The translations under genes were made by a program, and so were the position numbers. From the NCBI RefSeq assembly GCF_017743735.1, contig NZ_JAGHRO010000007.1:124001-188000 (forward strand): a stretch of 64,000 bases of DNA, in the 5' to 3' direction. The notes under the pieces are model-generated. The model was not told where the DNA came from, ran no database searches, and worked only from the letters and a program-made list of their open reading frames with translations. The stretch comes from Shimia sp. R9_2. GTDB taxonomy: Bacteria > Pseudomonadota > Alphaproteobacteria > Rhodobacterales > Rhodobacteraceae. Every line of letters begins with the position of its first letter. Within the stretch, counting starts at the first letter, position 1. Below are positions 17,144-27,277 of the stretch, piece by piece.

Positions 17144-17606
17144 ACAAGCAACCATTGAAAAGACCGATAACCGCATCGAGATCGTGTCTTTCACCATCGG
17201 TGAACAGGCGTTCTGCCTCGACATCGGGCACGTCCTGGAAATCCGCGGCTGGACAAGCACAACCACGCTTCCACATGCCCCCGACTATGTTGTGGGTATG
17301 ATGAACCTGCGCGGCGCCGTGCTGCCAGTGATTGACCTTTCCATGCGCCTTGGCCTTGGCAAAACCATCCCGGAATCGCGTCACGTGATCATCATCGCGC
17401 ATATCGATGAGAAGAGCGTGGGCTTCCTGGTGGACGCCGTATCCAACATCATCACGGTCAACACCGAAGAGATGAAGCCAACACCTGAAGTGTCTTCGTC
17501 CAAGACTTCGGCCTTCATTCGCGGCGTCTACACTCTTGAAGAGACAATCGTACGCGCAATCGATGTGCACCAGATCATGCCTCAGGAAGCTCTGTCAGCG
17601 GCATGA
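17136..17606 (+). CDS. cheW: Chemotaxis coupling protein CheW
   Basis: A 156-residue CheW-domain scaffold linking CheA to receptors. The conserved lines are VSFTIGEQAFCLDI, the IRGW...LPHAPDYVVGMMNLRGAVLPVIDL segment (about 40-68) and GFLVDAVSNIITV (about 98-110). It overlaps cheA by 8 nt and cheR by 4 nt, so the proteins are made from one coupled message. Length is normal. Confidence 0.96.
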   Translation: MSEQATIEKTDNRIEIVSFTIGEQAFCLDIGHVLEIRGWTSTTTLPHAPDYVVGMMNLRGAVLPVIDLSMRLGLGKTIPESRHVIIIAHIDEKSVGFLVDAVSNIITVNTEEMKPTPEVSSSKTSAFIRGVYTLEETIVRAIDVHQIMPQEALSAA

Positions 17607-18511
17607 ACCAGATGGCGCAACATACCCTTGAAGAGGGAACGATCAGCGATGCGGACTTCACCCGTATTGCGCAGCTTGTGCGGGAAATGATGGGCATCGA
17701 CCTGCAACCACACAAGCGTACGATGGTTGCCTCTCGATTGTCTAAGCGCCTGCGCGCCACCGGTTTTGAGACCGTTGACGCATACATCGACTATATGCTG
17801 TCCCCGCAGGGCAAAGACGAACAATCGCGCTTTGTAAGCGCCTATACGACCAACATGACGCGCTTCAATCGCGAAGGGCATCATTTCGAGCAACTGGCGG
17901 AAGAGTTTCTGCCTGATCTCATGGACAAGGCGCGCCGCGGCAAAAGAGTAAGGATTTGGTCTGCTGGATGTTCCAGCGGCGAAGAGCCCTATGGTTTGGC
18001 ATTCCATGTTTTGGATGCTTGCCCAGAGGCCGCAAGCTTGGATGTGAAAATTTTGGCGACGGATATCGACACCGAAATTCTGGCGACCGCCAAGCAGGGT
18101 GTCTATCCGACATCCTCAACCACCGCCCTGCCAAATGGACAGGCAGAGAAATATTTCTCCCCTCACGAAGGGGTGAGAGACCGTAGTTCAGTCAGCGACA
18201 AAGCACGCGACCTGATCAGCTTTAGGCGTCTTAACCTGCATGGTGAGTGGCCGTTCAAAGGCAAGTTTGACATCATCATGTGTCGCAATGTTGCGATCTA
18301 TTTTGATGCACCAACCCAAAGCCGCCTATGGCGCCGGTTTGGTGAACAACTTTGCGACGACGGGCTGCTCTTCTTGGGCCATTCCGAAGGGATCGGTCCG
18401 GAACATGCCGAACTGTTTCACACAGTAGGTCGAGGCGTCTTTTCGACAAGCACCTCCCGCGTCGGCGGCACGAACGCTCACGCATCAATGCACATGGGGA
18501 ACCCAAAATGA
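17603..18511 (+). CDS. cheR: Chemoreceptor methyltransferase CheR
   Basis: A 302-residue SAM-dependent enzyme that methylates glutamates on receptors. The N-terminal helical domain (about 10-80) includes LQPHKRTMVASRLSKRLR; the SAM motif WSAGCSSGEEPYGLAF is at about 119-134; DIDTEIL and IIMCRNVAIYF follow. The loop region that in some CheR proteins binds the receptor C-terminal pentapeptide is present, and the operon's receptor ends in such a pentapeptide. Expression is coupled on both sides. No cheB partner lies in the operon. Confidence 0.95.
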   Translation: MNQMAQHTLEEGTISDADFTRIAQLVREMMGIDLQPHKRTMVASRLSKRLRATGFETVDAYIDYMLSPQGKDEQSRFVSAYTTNMTRFNREGHHFEQLAEEFLPDLMDKARRGKRVRIWSAGCSSGEEPYGLAFHVLDACPEAASLDVKILATDIDTEILATAKQGVYPTSSTTALPNGQAEKYFSPHEGVRDRSSVSDKARDLISFRRLNLHGEWPFKGKFDIIMCRNVAIYFDAPTQSRLWRRFGEQLCDDGLLFLGHSEGIGPEHAELFHTVGRGVFSTSTSRVGGTNAHASMHMGNPK

Positions 18512-18894
18512 GCTTGAAAGATAAGCTACATGTCCTGGTAGTGGACGATATGTCCACCAGCCGTGGTCTAATCACGCAGGCGCTCGATGAAATCGGGGTC
18601 GTCAACTACCGCACAGAAAACGATGGTGCAAATGCTTGGCGCAGCCTGGCATCGAAACCTGTCCACCTGATCCTGTCAGACTACAACATGCCTGGCATGG
18701 ATGGTCTTCAGCTTCTCGAAGGTATCCGCTCCAACAAGGCGACTGCGCGTACAGGCTTCATCCTGATCACCGGCCGTGCAGACCCCGAAACCATCAACAA
18801 AGGCGTCAAACTTGGGATGAACAACTTCATCAAAAAGCCATTCCAAACCGCCCAGCTTAAGGCCTGCATCGAAAAGGTCGTGGGGCCCCTGTAA
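18508..18894 (+). CDS. CheY-like response regulator (second copy)
   Basis: A 128-residue receiver domain beginning at ATG 18508, which overlaps the cheR stop; longer upstream readings in this frame overlap cheR and are not needed. DD at 13-14, Asp58 in ILSDYNMPGMDG, Thr/Ala in ITGRAD and Lys in FIKKPF are present. It differs from the first copy (VDDMSTSRGLITQAL), resembling the alphaproteobacterial pattern of two CheY proteins, where one controls the motor and the other drains phosphate from CheA. Which is which cannot be told here. Confidence 0.92.
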   Translation: MSLKDKLHVLVVDDMSTSRGLITQALDEIGVVNYRTENDGANAWRSLASKPVHLILSDYNMPGMDGLQLLEGIRSNKATARTGFILITGRADPETINKGVKLGMNNFIKKPFQTAQLKACIEKVVGPL

Positions 18895-18917
18895 GGGGCT
18901 ACCATAGAGGATCGCGT

Positions 18918-19262
18918 ATGACAACTCGTACCACCGCAGATGTTTTGGCCACGATTTCCAAGGATGTGGCTGATCTCGCTTCCATCGCTCATGCGTTGGA
19001 CAATCTGACCAGTGAGTTGGATTTGAGCGGCGCTGATCAGTCAAAAATTCGGGATTTACAGCGCGTGGATGCCTTGTTTCAGCATCTCGATGACATCGCG
19101 GTTTTGCTCGGCAACATGTCCAATATGATTGGCGCTGGCCCAGATCTCAATGTGCAGGATCTGAAGGACAGCGTCCGCTTGGACTACCTCAAATCTCGTC
19201 TCGCCAACGCGGACCAATCCATCGAAATGTCGCCTGATGCAGGCGCTGTAAACCTCTTCTGA
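18918..19262 (+). CDS. Small helical orphan in the chemotaxis operon
   Basis: A 114-residue protein, predicted almost all helical, acidic, without signal or membrane segments. Heptad-like leucines run through DVADLASIAHALDNLTSEL and VDALFQHLDDIAVLLGN. It lies 23 nt after the second cheY, with an AGAGGA box about 8 nt before the ATG. No known chemotaxis protein (CheZ, CheS, CheU or CheT) is matched with confidence; the size and helicity would suit a small CheA- or CheY-binding partner. Function inferred only from position. Confidence 0.8.
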   Translation: MTTRTTADVLATISKDVADLASIAHALDNLTSELDLSGADQSKIRDLQRVDALFQHLDDIAVLLGNMSNMIGAGPDLNVQDLKDSVRLDYLKSRLANADQSIEMSPDAGAVNLF

Positions 19263-19301
19263 TCCACTAAGACTCAGCAACGAATTATTGGGATAACAAC
19301 C

Positions 19302-20513
19302 ATGAACGCCATGACCAAGATCGCCAACACCGGCGCAGACTCTGCGGAAACAGAGGTCCGTTTTCCAGCTGAAAAAATTCTTGTTTCTGCAACAGATCAG
19401 CGTGGCGTTATCACCTGTGTAAGCGAGTCATTTTGCGAAATCGCCGGCTACAGCAGCGATGAGCTCATGGGCGCTCCACACAAGATTGTTCGCCATCCAG
19501 ACATGCCAAAGGGCGTTTTCTATCTGGTTTGGGAAACACTCAAAGCTGGTCGTCCAATCTGCACCTACGTGAAAAACCAGACCAAATCCGGCGACTACTA
19601 CTGGGTTTTGGCGGTGATGACAATCACTGAAAACGGCTTCCTCTCTTCCCGGATCAAGCCTGAAGCCGAGCTTTTTGAAAAAACCAAAAAGATTTATTCC
19701 ACGCTTCTGCGCGAGGAAGCTCAAGGGCTCACTCCAGAGCAAAGTGCGGCAAAGTTCAAGGAAATGCTTGCAGAGGAGGGTTTCCCAAATCTCGAAGCTT
19801 ATAGCGGATTTGCCCTCAACGCTGAGTTCAAAAGCCGTAACATCATCAGCCCTGAACTTGCCCAGTCGTTCGCATCCATGGATGACTTGGAACTCCTGAT
19901 CCGCGATATGCAGAATCTTGTCGACAACATCGAACAAGGCTTCGAACGCGTGCGCGGCGAACCGGTTAACCTGCGCATCCTCGCAGGCCGGCTGGAAGGC
20001 GCAGGCGCGGCACTTGGGACTATTTCGCAAAACTACGATGCGATGGCCAAAGAGATGCACGGATTGGTCGGACGCCTCCATGACCCTGAAACCGGCGCTC
20101 TGCAACAGATGTACAAGGCCGTTGTCTACGGGCGATCAACGCTACAAACATCTCAGCTGTTTGATGAAGCCTTCAAAGCAGCTCAAGCGCAAGAGAACCA
20201 ATCCGAAGCTGATGCGCGAATGCTCCAAGAGCATGGAGAAAAGCTTCAATCGCTCTGCCGCTCCCGCATCATTGAAATTTCCTCCATTGGCAAATCCATC
20301 CCTGATATCTGCCGCAGCCTCCGCCGCCGGATCAACGGTCTCGATGTAGTGAAGCTCCTTTGCAAAGTGGAAAGCGGCCGGATGCGCGATGTCGACAGTG
20401 GTCTGGACGGGATCATCGCCCGTTTGGAGAACTTCCACGACAACACCGACCGCCATCTGGCGGAGCTGTCCGGAAAAGCCTCACAGGTCACACAGAAAGG
20501 GGCGACGATCTAA
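19302..20513 (+). CDS. PAS-domain protein (Aer-like) lacking an MCP signalling domain
   Basis: A 403-residue soluble protein. Residues about 27-125 form a PAS domain with the Aer-type landmarks [44 protein letters not shown]. After it come helical regions (about 130-400) with no transmembrane helices, no HAMP and none of the conserved MCP hairpin seen in the neighbouring receptor. The C-terminal 120 residues look like coiled coil. In Aer the PAS domain binds FAD and senses redox or energy state; a cofactor here is inferred. It probably feeds the same CheA/CheW complex or a receptor as an accessory sensor. Confidence 0.85.
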   Translation: MNAMTKIANTGADSAETEVRFPAEKILVSATDQRGVITCVSESFCEIAGYSSDELMGAPHKIVRHPDMPKGVFYLVWETLKAGRPICTYVKNQTKSGDYYWVLAVMTITENGFLSSRIKPEAELFEKTKKIYSTLLREEAQGLTPEQSAAKFKEMLAEEGFPNLEAYSGFALNAEFKSRNIISPELAQSFASMDDLELLIRDMQNLVDNIEQGFERVRGEPVNLRILAGRLEGAGAALGTISQNYDAMAKEMHGLVGRLHDPETGALQQMYKAVVYGRSTLQTSQLFDEAFKAAQAQENQSEADARMLQEHGEKLQSLCRSRIIEISSIGKSIPDICRSLRRRINGLDVVKLLCKVESGRMRDVDSGLDGIIARLENFHDNTDRHLAELSGKASQVTQKGATI

Positions 20514-20557
20514 CAGTCACCCTTTTCTCGATTAGGATTTACCATCAGGGCGCGCAC

Positions 20558-22681
20558 ATGATCGGCTTCAAGAAGAAAAACTCCAAGACTGCCAACACGA
20601 GCATCAAAACCAAACTTCTGGTCGCTGTTGGCGTTTGCGCCTTGCTGGGATTGGGCGCTGGGACGGTATTTGAGTACTATCTTGAGCAGGGCAACACCGA
20701 ACGGCGTTTGAGCCAGCGTTATGACTTGGTCGCCGATCTTTTCGCAACGCAGCTCATTGCGCCGACGCAGTTCCAAGATCCTGATCGTATTCGGGCGACG
20801 GTCGCCAAACTTCTGGAAAAAGACCCTCAAGTCTCTGCAGTAGATGTACACGCACCTTCAGGCGAGTTGCTCTACAGCTATGATGTTTCAGGTACGCGGG
20901 ATCAGGCAACAACTGATGCCATCAACGGACTTGACGCGGTCTCTGACACCGCCTCTGGCAAAGCAACTGTTCTTAAGGCTGACGTATACGCGGCTCAACT
21001 GCCCATTCAGGCGCCAGGCGCGCGTGGCATCGTGGGGCAACTGAGCTACGCCGTCGACATCTCCGCAGATCGCGCAGCGACGTTACAGGAAGTCATTCTC
21101 GACATGGTCCGCACTGCGGTTGCTTCCCTGCTCGCTGTTGGGCTGATCATCTTCCAGCTCGGCAGACTTGTCAGTCGCCCGCTCAAGGACCTCGGAGAGT
21201 CCGTCGAGGAAATCGCGAATACAAATTTTGACGCAGAAATATCTCACACCAACCGCGCTGACGAAATCGGTGTAATTGCGCAAAAGCTCGAAACCTTCCG
21301 AGATCGCCTAGCAGACGACCAAAAGGCCCGCAAAGAACGCGCCCAAGAAGATGAAACTCAAAAGAAGGTCTTCAACCGTCTGGCCGAAGGGCTTGCAGAA
21401 ATTGCAAATGGCCAGGTTGGTTGCTCGATCAACAGTTCAGAGTTCGGCGCCCTCAAGGAGGAGCAACTCCGGATCTGTGAAGACTACAATGCATTGCAAG
21501 TAAACCTGCACAAGGTGCTGTCAGCGGCTTCGCAGACCGCTGAATCTGTCCGCGCCAGCGCACAGGAGATTTCTGAGAGCGTGGTGGACCAATCCAAACG
21601 GTCGGAAGCGCAAGCTGTGACCCTTGAGGAATCTGCAGCAGCCATCGAAACGCTGAGCGCTTCTGTCGAGCAAACTGCTGAAAATGCCGCCGAGGCCAGT
21701 GAACGCATTGTGAACAACCGCCATCAGGCGCAGGCCGGTGGCGAAGTGGTCGAGCTCACTGTGGAAGCGATGCGCAACATTGAGCAAAGCTCGGAGCAAA
21801 TCACAGCCATCATTGGGGTGATTGACGATATCGCCTTTCAAACCAACCTTCTCGCGCTCAATGCCGGCGTTGAAGCCGCACGCGCAGGCGAAGCCGGCCG
21901 TGGTTTCGCGGTGGTCGCCTCAGAAGTGCGCGCCCTCGCGCAGCGTGCATCAGAGTCAGCAAACGAAATCAAAGACCTTATCCATCGCTCTGGAGAGCAG
22001 GTCACCAAGGGCAGTGAGCTGGTCAACAAAGCCGGTGTGGCCCTGCAGGAGATCATCACCGGCGTGAACCATGCATCCGATCTGGTCGCCCAAATCGCAA
22101 CGGGGTCGCGTGATCAGGCCGACAATCTCATCGAGATCAAGGAAAGCGTGACAGAGCTGGATCGCGTCACGCAACGCAATGCTGCGATGATTGAAGAAGC
22201 CTCGGCCGCAAGCCGCAACCTTTCCGAAGAGGCCAACCGCATGGCCGATGTACTCCAGACCTTCAAACTTTCCGGCGAAGCTGTTGCAACCGCAAGCGCT
22301 CCAAAAACTGCAGTGAAAAAACCGCAACAACAGCCCGAACCAGCTCCAGAAGCTGCTAACAAGATGAAGTCCAAAGAGCCGGCCGCTCCAAAACCCGCAA
22401 AAGACGCCGAAGCCAAGGCAAAAGAATGGGATGAGGACGCAGCGCGTGATGCGGTTGAGGTCAAATCAAAGGTAAAGAACCCCGCTTCAGCCAAGGCCAA
22501 ACCGGCCCAAAAGGCCAAAGTGAAAAAGGCGCCGGCGCCAGTTCCCGAAACGAAAACCGATCCAAAGCCCCATAACGTCGCAGCTGCAACGCAGGTCGCG
22601 CCCCCAACCTCAACGACAAAGGCCGCGGTTGTGAACCAATCGCCCAACGATCTCTCAAGCGAAGACTGGGAAGACTTTTGA
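20558..22681 (+). CDS. Methyl-accepting chemotaxis protein
   Basis: A 707-residue receptor, started at ATG 20558 (AGGG 9 nt upstream) because upstream sequence in this frame overlaps the PAS gene. TM1 is about residues 19-37, the periplasmic domain about 38-186, TM2 about 187-205, then HAMP ([15 protein letters not shown]) and a second HAMP-like stretch. The signalling hairpin [22 protein letters not shown] is diagnostic. A Lys/Ala/Pro-rich linker of about 130 residues precedes the C-terminal DWEDF, which fits the xWxxF pentapeptide that tethers CheR or CheB. The ligand is unknown. Confidence 0.95.
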   Translation: MIGFKKKNSKTANTSIKTKLLVAVGVCALLGLGAGTVFEYYLEQGNTERRLSQRYDLVADLFATQLIAPTQFQDPDRIRATVAKLLEKDPQVSAVDVHAPSGELLYSYDVSGTRDQATTDAINGLDAVSDTASGKATVLKADVYAAQLPIQAPGARGIVGQLSYAVDISADRAATLQEVILDMVRTAVASLLAVGLIIFQLGRLVSRPLKDLGESVEEIANTNFDAEISHTNRADEIGVIAQKLETFRDRLADDQKARKERAQEDETQKKVFNRLAEGLAEIANGQVGCSINSSEFGALKEEQLRICEDYNALQVNLHKVLSAASQTAESVRASAQEISESVVDQSKRSEAQAVTLEESAAAIETLSASVEQTAENAAEASERIVNNRHQAQAGGEVVELTVEAMRNIEQSSEQITAIIGVIDDIAFQTNLLALNAGVEAARAGEAGRGFAVVASEVRALAQRASESANEIKDLIHRSGEQVTKGSELVNKAGVALQEIITGVNHASDLVAQIATGSRDQADNLIEIKESVTELDRVTQRNAAMIEEASAASRNLSEEANRMADVLQTFKLSGEAVATASAPKTAVKKPQQQPEPAPEAANKMKSKEPAAPKPAKDAEAKAKEWDEDAARDAVEVKSKVKNPASAKAKPAQKAKVKKAPAPVPETKTDPKPHNVAAATQVAPPTSTTKAAVVNQSPNDLSSEDWEDF

Positions 22682-22757
22682 CAATCCGTGAGCTGAAAAT
22701 CAGCACAAATTCCAGGACCGAAACCCTGACACACCAATTAATAGAACGGAACGCGCC

Positions 22758-23324
22758 ATGAGCCTAGCTGAAGCAGAAGCGATCAAAGGATTTAACGTGC
22801 AACCCCTGTTGCAGGGCGATGTACAGGTGTCCGATGATAACCAGCTGGTGATGACCACAATCCTTGGCTCTTGTGTCGCCGCATGTATGTGGGACGAAGT
22901 CGCAGGTGTCGGTGGCATGAACCATTTCCTCCTGCCGGGTACCGAAAATGACTCCTCCGGCGGCATGAGCCACGGTGTTCATGCGATGGAACTCTTGGTG
23001 AACGGCCTCATTCAGGCAGGCGCCCGCCGTGATCGGCTGCGTGTGAAGTTGCTAGGCGGCGCGAAAATGTTCAACAGCCGCATCGACATCGGTACCAAGA
23101 ACGCGGAATTTGCGACTTGGTTTGTCAAAAACGAAGGCTTTGAGCTGGTGGATTGCTGCCTTGGCGGACAACGCGGCCGCAACTTGCGGTTCTGGCCCGT
23201 TGGCGGCCGGATCCAGCGGCGTTTCATGAAAGACACCCGACTTGTCGAAGAAGAAAGCGCACAGCGTATGGCCGCCAAAAAGCCAAAGGTCGACAAAAGC
23301 GTTGGCGACGTGCAGCTGTTCTAA
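22758..23324 (+). CDS. cheD: Chemoreceptor glutamine deamidase CheD
   Basis: A 188-residue enzyme that deamidates Gln to Glu on receptors. The catalytic Cys is in LGSCVAACMWD (near residue 39), the His in GGMNHFLLPG (about 56), and the third conserved region is KLLGGAKMF. The C-terminal tail is Lys-rich. It closes the chemotaxis operon and is followed within about 30 bp by an intrinsic terminator. In some bacteria CheD works with CheC; no cheC is present here. Confidence 0.93.
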   Translation: MSLAEAEAIKGFNVQPLLQGDVQVSDDNQLVMTTILGSCVAACMWDEVAGVGGMNHFLLPGTENDSSGGMSHGVHAMELLVNGLIQAGARRDRLRVKLLGGAKMFNSRIDIGTKNAEFATWFVKNEGFELVDCCLGGQRGRNLRFWPVGGRIQRRFMKDTRLVEEESAQRMAAKKPKVDKSVGDVQLF

Positions 23325-23354
23325 ACACCGTTTCAAACACATATCTGACTTTGG

Positions 23355-23382
23355 TTGCCGCCTTTCTGGCGGCAATTTTTTA
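23355..23382 (+). terminator. Intrinsic terminator of the chemotaxis operon
   Basis: An 8-bp stem TTGCCGCC / GGCGGCAA (23355-23362 and 23368-23375) with a 5-nt loop, then TTTTTTA. It lies 30 nt after cheD. Confidence 0.9.
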
Positions 23383-23413
23383 TTGAACTCCAGTCAGTTC
23401 GAAGTCGAAGGGA

Positions 23414-24145
23414 TCAGAGCACTCGGGAAAGAAACGCCTTGGTGCGCTCTTCGCGCGGAGCAGAAAACAACTGATCTGGCGGGCCTTGCTCCAAAATGCG
23501 CCCTGCCTCAAGAAAACAGACCTTGTCTGCCAGCTCCCGCGCAAAACCCATCTCATGGGTGGCCAGCACCATGGTCATCCCCTGCTTCCTAAGGTCTCGC
23601 AGAACGTCCAGCACCTCGCCAACCAATTCGGGGTCAAGCGCGCTTGTGATCTCGTCAAACAGCATGATCTGCGGCTCCATCGCCAAGGCGCGAATGATGG
23701 CCACGCGCTGTTGCTGCCCACCCGACAACTGGTCAGGATAGTGGTCCGTGCGATCCCCAAGCCCAAAACGCTCAAACATTTGAGCGACTTTGGGACGAAG
23801 TTCTTCTCGCCCATGTCCATGCACGCGACGCGGCGCGAGCATCACATTCTCCAGTGCGGTCATATGCGGAAACAGATTATAGCTCTGAAAAACGATACCG
23901 ATTTTCTGGCGAATGGGCTGCGGATCCAACCCCGGCTCTGCAATGTCCACGCCATCCAGAAAAATCGCGCCGTCATCAATCGGCTCCAAAAGATTCATAC
24001 AACGCAGAAGTGTTGATTTTCCGGAGCCCGACGCCCCGATCAAGCAGACCATCTCCCCATCAGCGACATCCAGGTCGATGCCTTTGCAGACCTCGTTTTC
24101 TCCAAACCACTTGCGCACACCGCGCAAGGACAACTTTCCCGTCAT
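23414..24145 (-). CDS. Amino-acid ABC importer, ATP-binding protein
   Basis: A 243-residue ATPase of the polar amino-acid (GlnQ/HisP) type. The Walker [10 protein letters not shown] (about 36-44), Q-loop [10 protein letters not shown], signature LSGGQQQR, Walker [14 protein letters not shown] and switch His in ATHEM are intact. It overlaps the permease by 4 nt and is the last gene of the three-gene operon reading leftward toward the che terminator. The substrate is probably a polar amino acid but cannot be fixed from the ATPase. Confidence 0.95.
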   Translation of the reverse strand: MTGKLSLRGVRKWFGENEVCKGIDLDVADGEMVCLIGASGSGKSTLLRCMNLLEPIDDGAIFLDGVDIAEPGLDPQPIRQKIGIVFQSYNLFPHMTALENVMLAPRRVHGHGREELRPKVAQMFERFGLGDRTDHYPDQLSGGQQQRVAIIRALAMEPQIMLFDEITSALDPELVGEVLDVLRDLRKQGMTMVLATHEMGFARELADKVCFLEAGRILEQGPPDQLFSAPREERTKAFLSRVL

Positions 24146-25002
24146 GTACGCGCCCTATTCTGCTTGTTCATCAGATAATCCGCATATCTGGTGGCCGGTA
24201 TGGTGAGCGCCAGAAAGATAAGTGCGGCTCCAACATAGGGCGTAAAATTCGCATAAAGCGACTTATAGACACCTGCTTGTCTAAAAATCTCTACCGGCCC
24301 AATGAACGACAGCAACGCCACGTCTTTTTGCAAAGCAATGAACAGGTTCATATTCGCAGGCACCACATTGCGAATGGCCTGCGGCAACACCACAAAACGC
24401 ATGATGTCTCGATCACTCAGCCCCAAAGACGCTGCGGCTGAGCGCTGCGAATGATGAATGGAGTCAATGCCCGAGCGGATGACTTCTGCCACATAGGCCG
24501 AGTAAACCAGTACCAGCGCCAAAGTGCCCCAAATGTATGGGCTGTTCCAAGGCCTCGGCAGCCCCAATCCTGGCACCCCAAAGCCTATGATATAAATCAC
24601 CAAGACAACCGGCAGACCGCGAAAAACATCCGTGTAGGCCATCCCAAACAGGCGTAGCGGAAAGAGCGCAGGCGCGCGCGTGTCCCGGCACAGCGCAATC
24701 GCAAGACCTGTCACCGCGATTAGCGGGGCGGACCACGCGAAGATCATCACATTCAGCAAAAAGGCTTCAACAAGGCCGGGAAATGTCGCGGCAAAGACCC
24801 GGCCGTTGAAAAACGACCTTTGAACCGCCTCCCACCCCGGTGCCAACGGCACAAGAAAAAAGATGGCCAGCCCCACGCTGATCGTGGAGATGAGCGCAAT
24901 GCGGGTGGCACGCCGCCGTACATTCGCTTCATAAAGCTCTCGACGTGTTGGCGCTTTGGCGCGACTACTCACCGCGCCGTTGCCGACCTTGGAGGTAGTC
25001 AT
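24142..25002 (-). CDS. Amino-acid ABC importer, permease
   Basis: A 286-residue inner-membrane permease of the HisM/GlnP type with about six membrane segments. The EAA loop is at about residues 195-215 ([26 protein letters not shown]). The N-terminal 35 residues are basic and cytoplasmic. Its ATG abuts the stop of the binding-protein gene, and its stop overlaps the ATPase start, so all three are translated together. Only one permease is encoded, implying a homodimer. Confidence 0.94.
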   Translation of the reverse strand: MTTSKVGNGAVSSRAKAPTRRELYEANVRRRATRIALISTISVGLAIFFLVPLAPGWEAVQRSFFNGRVFAATFPGLVEAFLLNVMIFAWSAPLIAVTGLAIALCRDTRAPALFPLRLFGMAYTDVFRGLPVVLVIYIIGFGVPGLGLPRPWNSPYIWGTLALVLVYSAYVAEVIRSGIDSIHHSQRSAAASLGLSDRDIMRFVVLPQAIRNVVPANMNLFIALQKDVALLSFIGPVEIFRQAGVYKSLYANFTPYVGAALIFLALTIPATRYADYLMNKQNRART

Positions 25003-25827
25003 TTACTTGATGACCGGAACGCCAGTGGCTTCGGCAAGCCATTCCGCCTCAATCGCAGCCAGCGCTCCACTTTCGGAAAGGTCCGTGATTGCAGCATCCA
25101 CGCATTCCCGAAGCGGGTTACCCTCTTCCATCAGCAAGCCAAACTTATCAGGGTTTTCAGACTGCTCCGGCGGAAACTGCCCAAGCAGCGTGCCACCATC
25201 AACAACCACGGCAGACAGATAAAGCGCTGTCGGCAGGTCATAAAGCGCTGCATCAATCTGTCCCGCCATAATCGCGGCATTCACGTCAGCATTGTCATTG
25301 TAAAGCAAGGGATCACTTGCCGGCTTGACCACTTCGGCCAGGATCGGAAGCGCCGTGGTGGTGGCCACAGCCCCCCATTTGAGGCCTTGCAAACTGTCCA
25401 AAGTTGCTTCTGCACCTGCATCCACCACGCTCTGTGTGGTCAGAACAGCCATTGAGGAGACATAGTACGGCAGGCTGAAATCCACCATTTCCTCACGCTC
25501 CGGCGTGATGGAATATTGCTGCATGTTGAAATCAAAGTTTTTTGCACCAGGTTGGATTGCCTCATCAAAACTTGTTCGCACCCAGGTTACCTGATCCGCA
25601 CTGAACCCCATTTTGTCCGCAATGGCATAGGCAACAGCGGCCTCAAACCCTTCGCCGCTCTCAGGAGCGTCGTTCATAACCCAAGGATAATAAGCCGGGT
25701 TGCCAGTCGCGATTGTCAGCGTGCCCTCAGAAAGCGTCTTGCCCGCAGCACAGGTGCCCTCCCCCATTGCGAAGGCTGCAACCGACGTGCACATCAACGC
25801 CAAAGCTGAACTTGCTATCAATTTCAT
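25003..25827 (-). CDS. Amino-acid ABC importer, periplasmic binding protein
   Basis: A 274-residue family-3 solute-binding protein. I take the ATG at 25827, preceded by GGAGA about 8 nt upstream; a longer frame adds 31 residues that do not fit. The signal peptide MKLIASSALALMCTSVAAFA is cleaved near residue 20. Motifs include EGFEAAVAYAIADKMGF and FDFNMQQYSITPEREEMVDFSLPYYVS, where the Arg binds the ligand carboxylate in this family. It is the first gene of the operon. The ligand is not determined. Confidence 0.94.
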   Translation of the reverse strand: MKLIASSALALMCTSVAAFAMGEGTCAAGKTLSEGTLTIATGNPAYYPWVMNDAPESGEGFEAAVAYAIADKMGFSADQVTWVRTSFDEAIQPGAKNFDFNMQQYSITPEREEMVDFSLPYYVSSMAVLTTQSVVDAGAEATLDSLQGLKWGAVATTTALPILAEVVKPASDPLLYNDNADVNAAIMAGQIDAALYDLPTALYLSAVVVDGGTLLGQFPPEQSENPDKFGLLMEEGNPLRECVDAAITDLSESGALAAIEAEWLAEATGVPVIK

Positions 25828-26040
25828 CAAACATCTCCACGAATTTCTATTTGGCGACAGGTTCTTACGCGCGAAGGGAATTGTCCAGACCAGCACGGGA
25901 TCAATCGCCCCGACCTGCACTCAACTTCACAACCCGAAAAAATATGCGTCAAAAATCTAAAGATGCGCCATGGACAGCAGAAAACCAAGGGTTCCAAACC
26001 CAGCCAAGTACGCACTACTGTCTAGAATGTCTTGTAAGAT

Positions 26041-26068
26041 ATTTAGCTGACGACATTTTCAGCTAAAT
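26041..26068 (-). other. Perfect hairpin just 3' of tRNA-Leu
   Basis: A 10-bp stem (ATTTAGCTGA / TCAGCTAAAT, 26041-26050 and 26059-26068) with an 8-nt loop touches the CCA end of the tRNA. No T-run follows on the minus strand. It may guide 3' processing or termination of the tRNA transcript. Confidence 0.5.
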
Positions 26069-26154
26069 GGTGCGGTCGAGAAGACTCGAACTTCCACTCC
26101 GGTTAAGGAACAGCGACCTCAACGCTGCGCGTCTACCAATTCCGCCACGACCGC
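26068..26154 (-). tRNA. tRNA-Leu (anticodon GAG)
   Basis: An 87-nt class II tRNA. The acceptor GCGGTCG pairs with CGACCGC, the discriminator is A and CCA is encoded at 26068-26070. The anticodon stem-loop CAGCGTTGAGGTCGCTG gives GAG. The D-arm (GGCGGAATTGGTAGACGC) and a variable arm typical of leucine tRNAs are present. Confidence 0.95.
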
Positions 26155-26364
26155 ACTTGCCCTGGTGGGTGAGGGGCTAATACCTAGGCTCGCCGGGGAA
26201 GTGAAGCGAAAAATGCCCTTCTTCAGATATTTTTTTGGCTGCCTCTCAGAGCACCAAAAAAGGCGCAGGCCTCAAAGGCCAAACGGTGTGGTTCGCCAAT
26301 CCTCAATTGAAGCCGAGCCCAAAAACACTTAGGTGCCTATCAACAGCATAGACGGCAGGTTCAC

Positions 26365-27027
26365 ATGGTAGAATGGATCCACAGCGACGGTTTGGTTGAC
26401 TACGAAACCGCTCTTGAATTTATGGAGCAACGCGCAACAGCCATTGCCGCCGGTGAGGCTGAGGAGTGCATCTGGCTGTTGGAACATGCCCCGCTCTATA
26501 CGGCTGGTACCTCTGCAAAAATTGATGATTTGGTCGATCCAGAGCGCTTTCCTGTGTATCAGGCCAGACGCGGCGGCGAGTACACCTACCATGGCCCAGG
26601 TCAGCGTGTGGTTTATGTGATGCTCGATCTCAGCAAACGTGGCAGAGACGTCCGCGCCTTTGTGAAACAGCTTGAGACCTGGGTGATTCAGACCCTCGCG
26701 GAATTCAATCTGAAAGGCGAAATTCGCGAAGGCCGCGTGGGCGTCTGGATCGAACGCGATGACAAACCATTGCGCGCTGACGGCTCAAAATCCGAAGACA
26801 AGATCGCAGCAATTGGTATCCGCCTCCGGCGCTGGGTCAGCTTTCACGGCATTTCGATCAACGTTGAGCCGGATCTTTCCCACTTTGGTGGTATCGTGCC
26901 CTGCGGCATCACTGAACATGGGGTCACCTCACTTGTCGACCTCGGCCTGCCAGTCACGATGGACGATGTCGACGTTGCTTTGAAACGCAATTTTGAGTTG
27001 GCGTTCCCCTCCCCTGCAGAAGTTTAA
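26365..27027 (+). CDS. lipB: Octanoyl-[acyl-carrier-protein]:protein transferase
   Basis: A 220-residue enzyme that moves octanoate from ACP onto lipoyl domains of oxo-acid dehydrogenases. The motif [12 protein letters not shown] (about 72-83), the conserved [17 protein letters not shown] (about 148-164) with its Lys, and the catalytic Cys in GIVPCGI (about 179) are present. Length is normal. It is a single gene; no lipA is in the window. Confidence 0.96.
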   Translation: MVEWIHSDGLVDYETALEFMEQRATAIAAGEAEECIWLLEHAPLYTAGTSAKIDDLVDPERFPVYQARRGGEYTYHGPGQRVVYVMLDLSKRGRDVRAFVKQLETWVIQTLAEFNLKGEIREGRVGVWIERDDKPLRADGSKSEDKIAAIGIRLRRWVSFHGISINVEPDLSHFGGIVPCGITEHGVTSLVDLGLPVTMDDVDVALKRNFELAFPSPAEV

Positions 27028-27277
27028 GAGCCTCACACCTCCTTGATCTGAGACCATTGTCGGGATTGCTGCTGAGCCTTTTCTAAGGCCCGCTAGGGGC
27101 GCTCGCGGCTCAACAAACGCGATGCCCCACAAAGGCATTAGAAAGCGCGCCGGATCGTCGCGGGTGCTGGAAATAGGGCTTTTTCGCCCCATTTTCAGTT
27201 GCACTTGGTCGTCCCTTGCTTGAGAAATTTATCTTGCGCAACGCGTCGAACACCCATTCATCAACGAGGTTACTCTC

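Noticed and set aside
20360-20557. N-terminal extension of the MCP frame.
   Set aside because: It overlaps the end of the PAS gene and has no receptor-like features; ATG 20558 has a ribosome-binding site and a normal MCP N-terminus.
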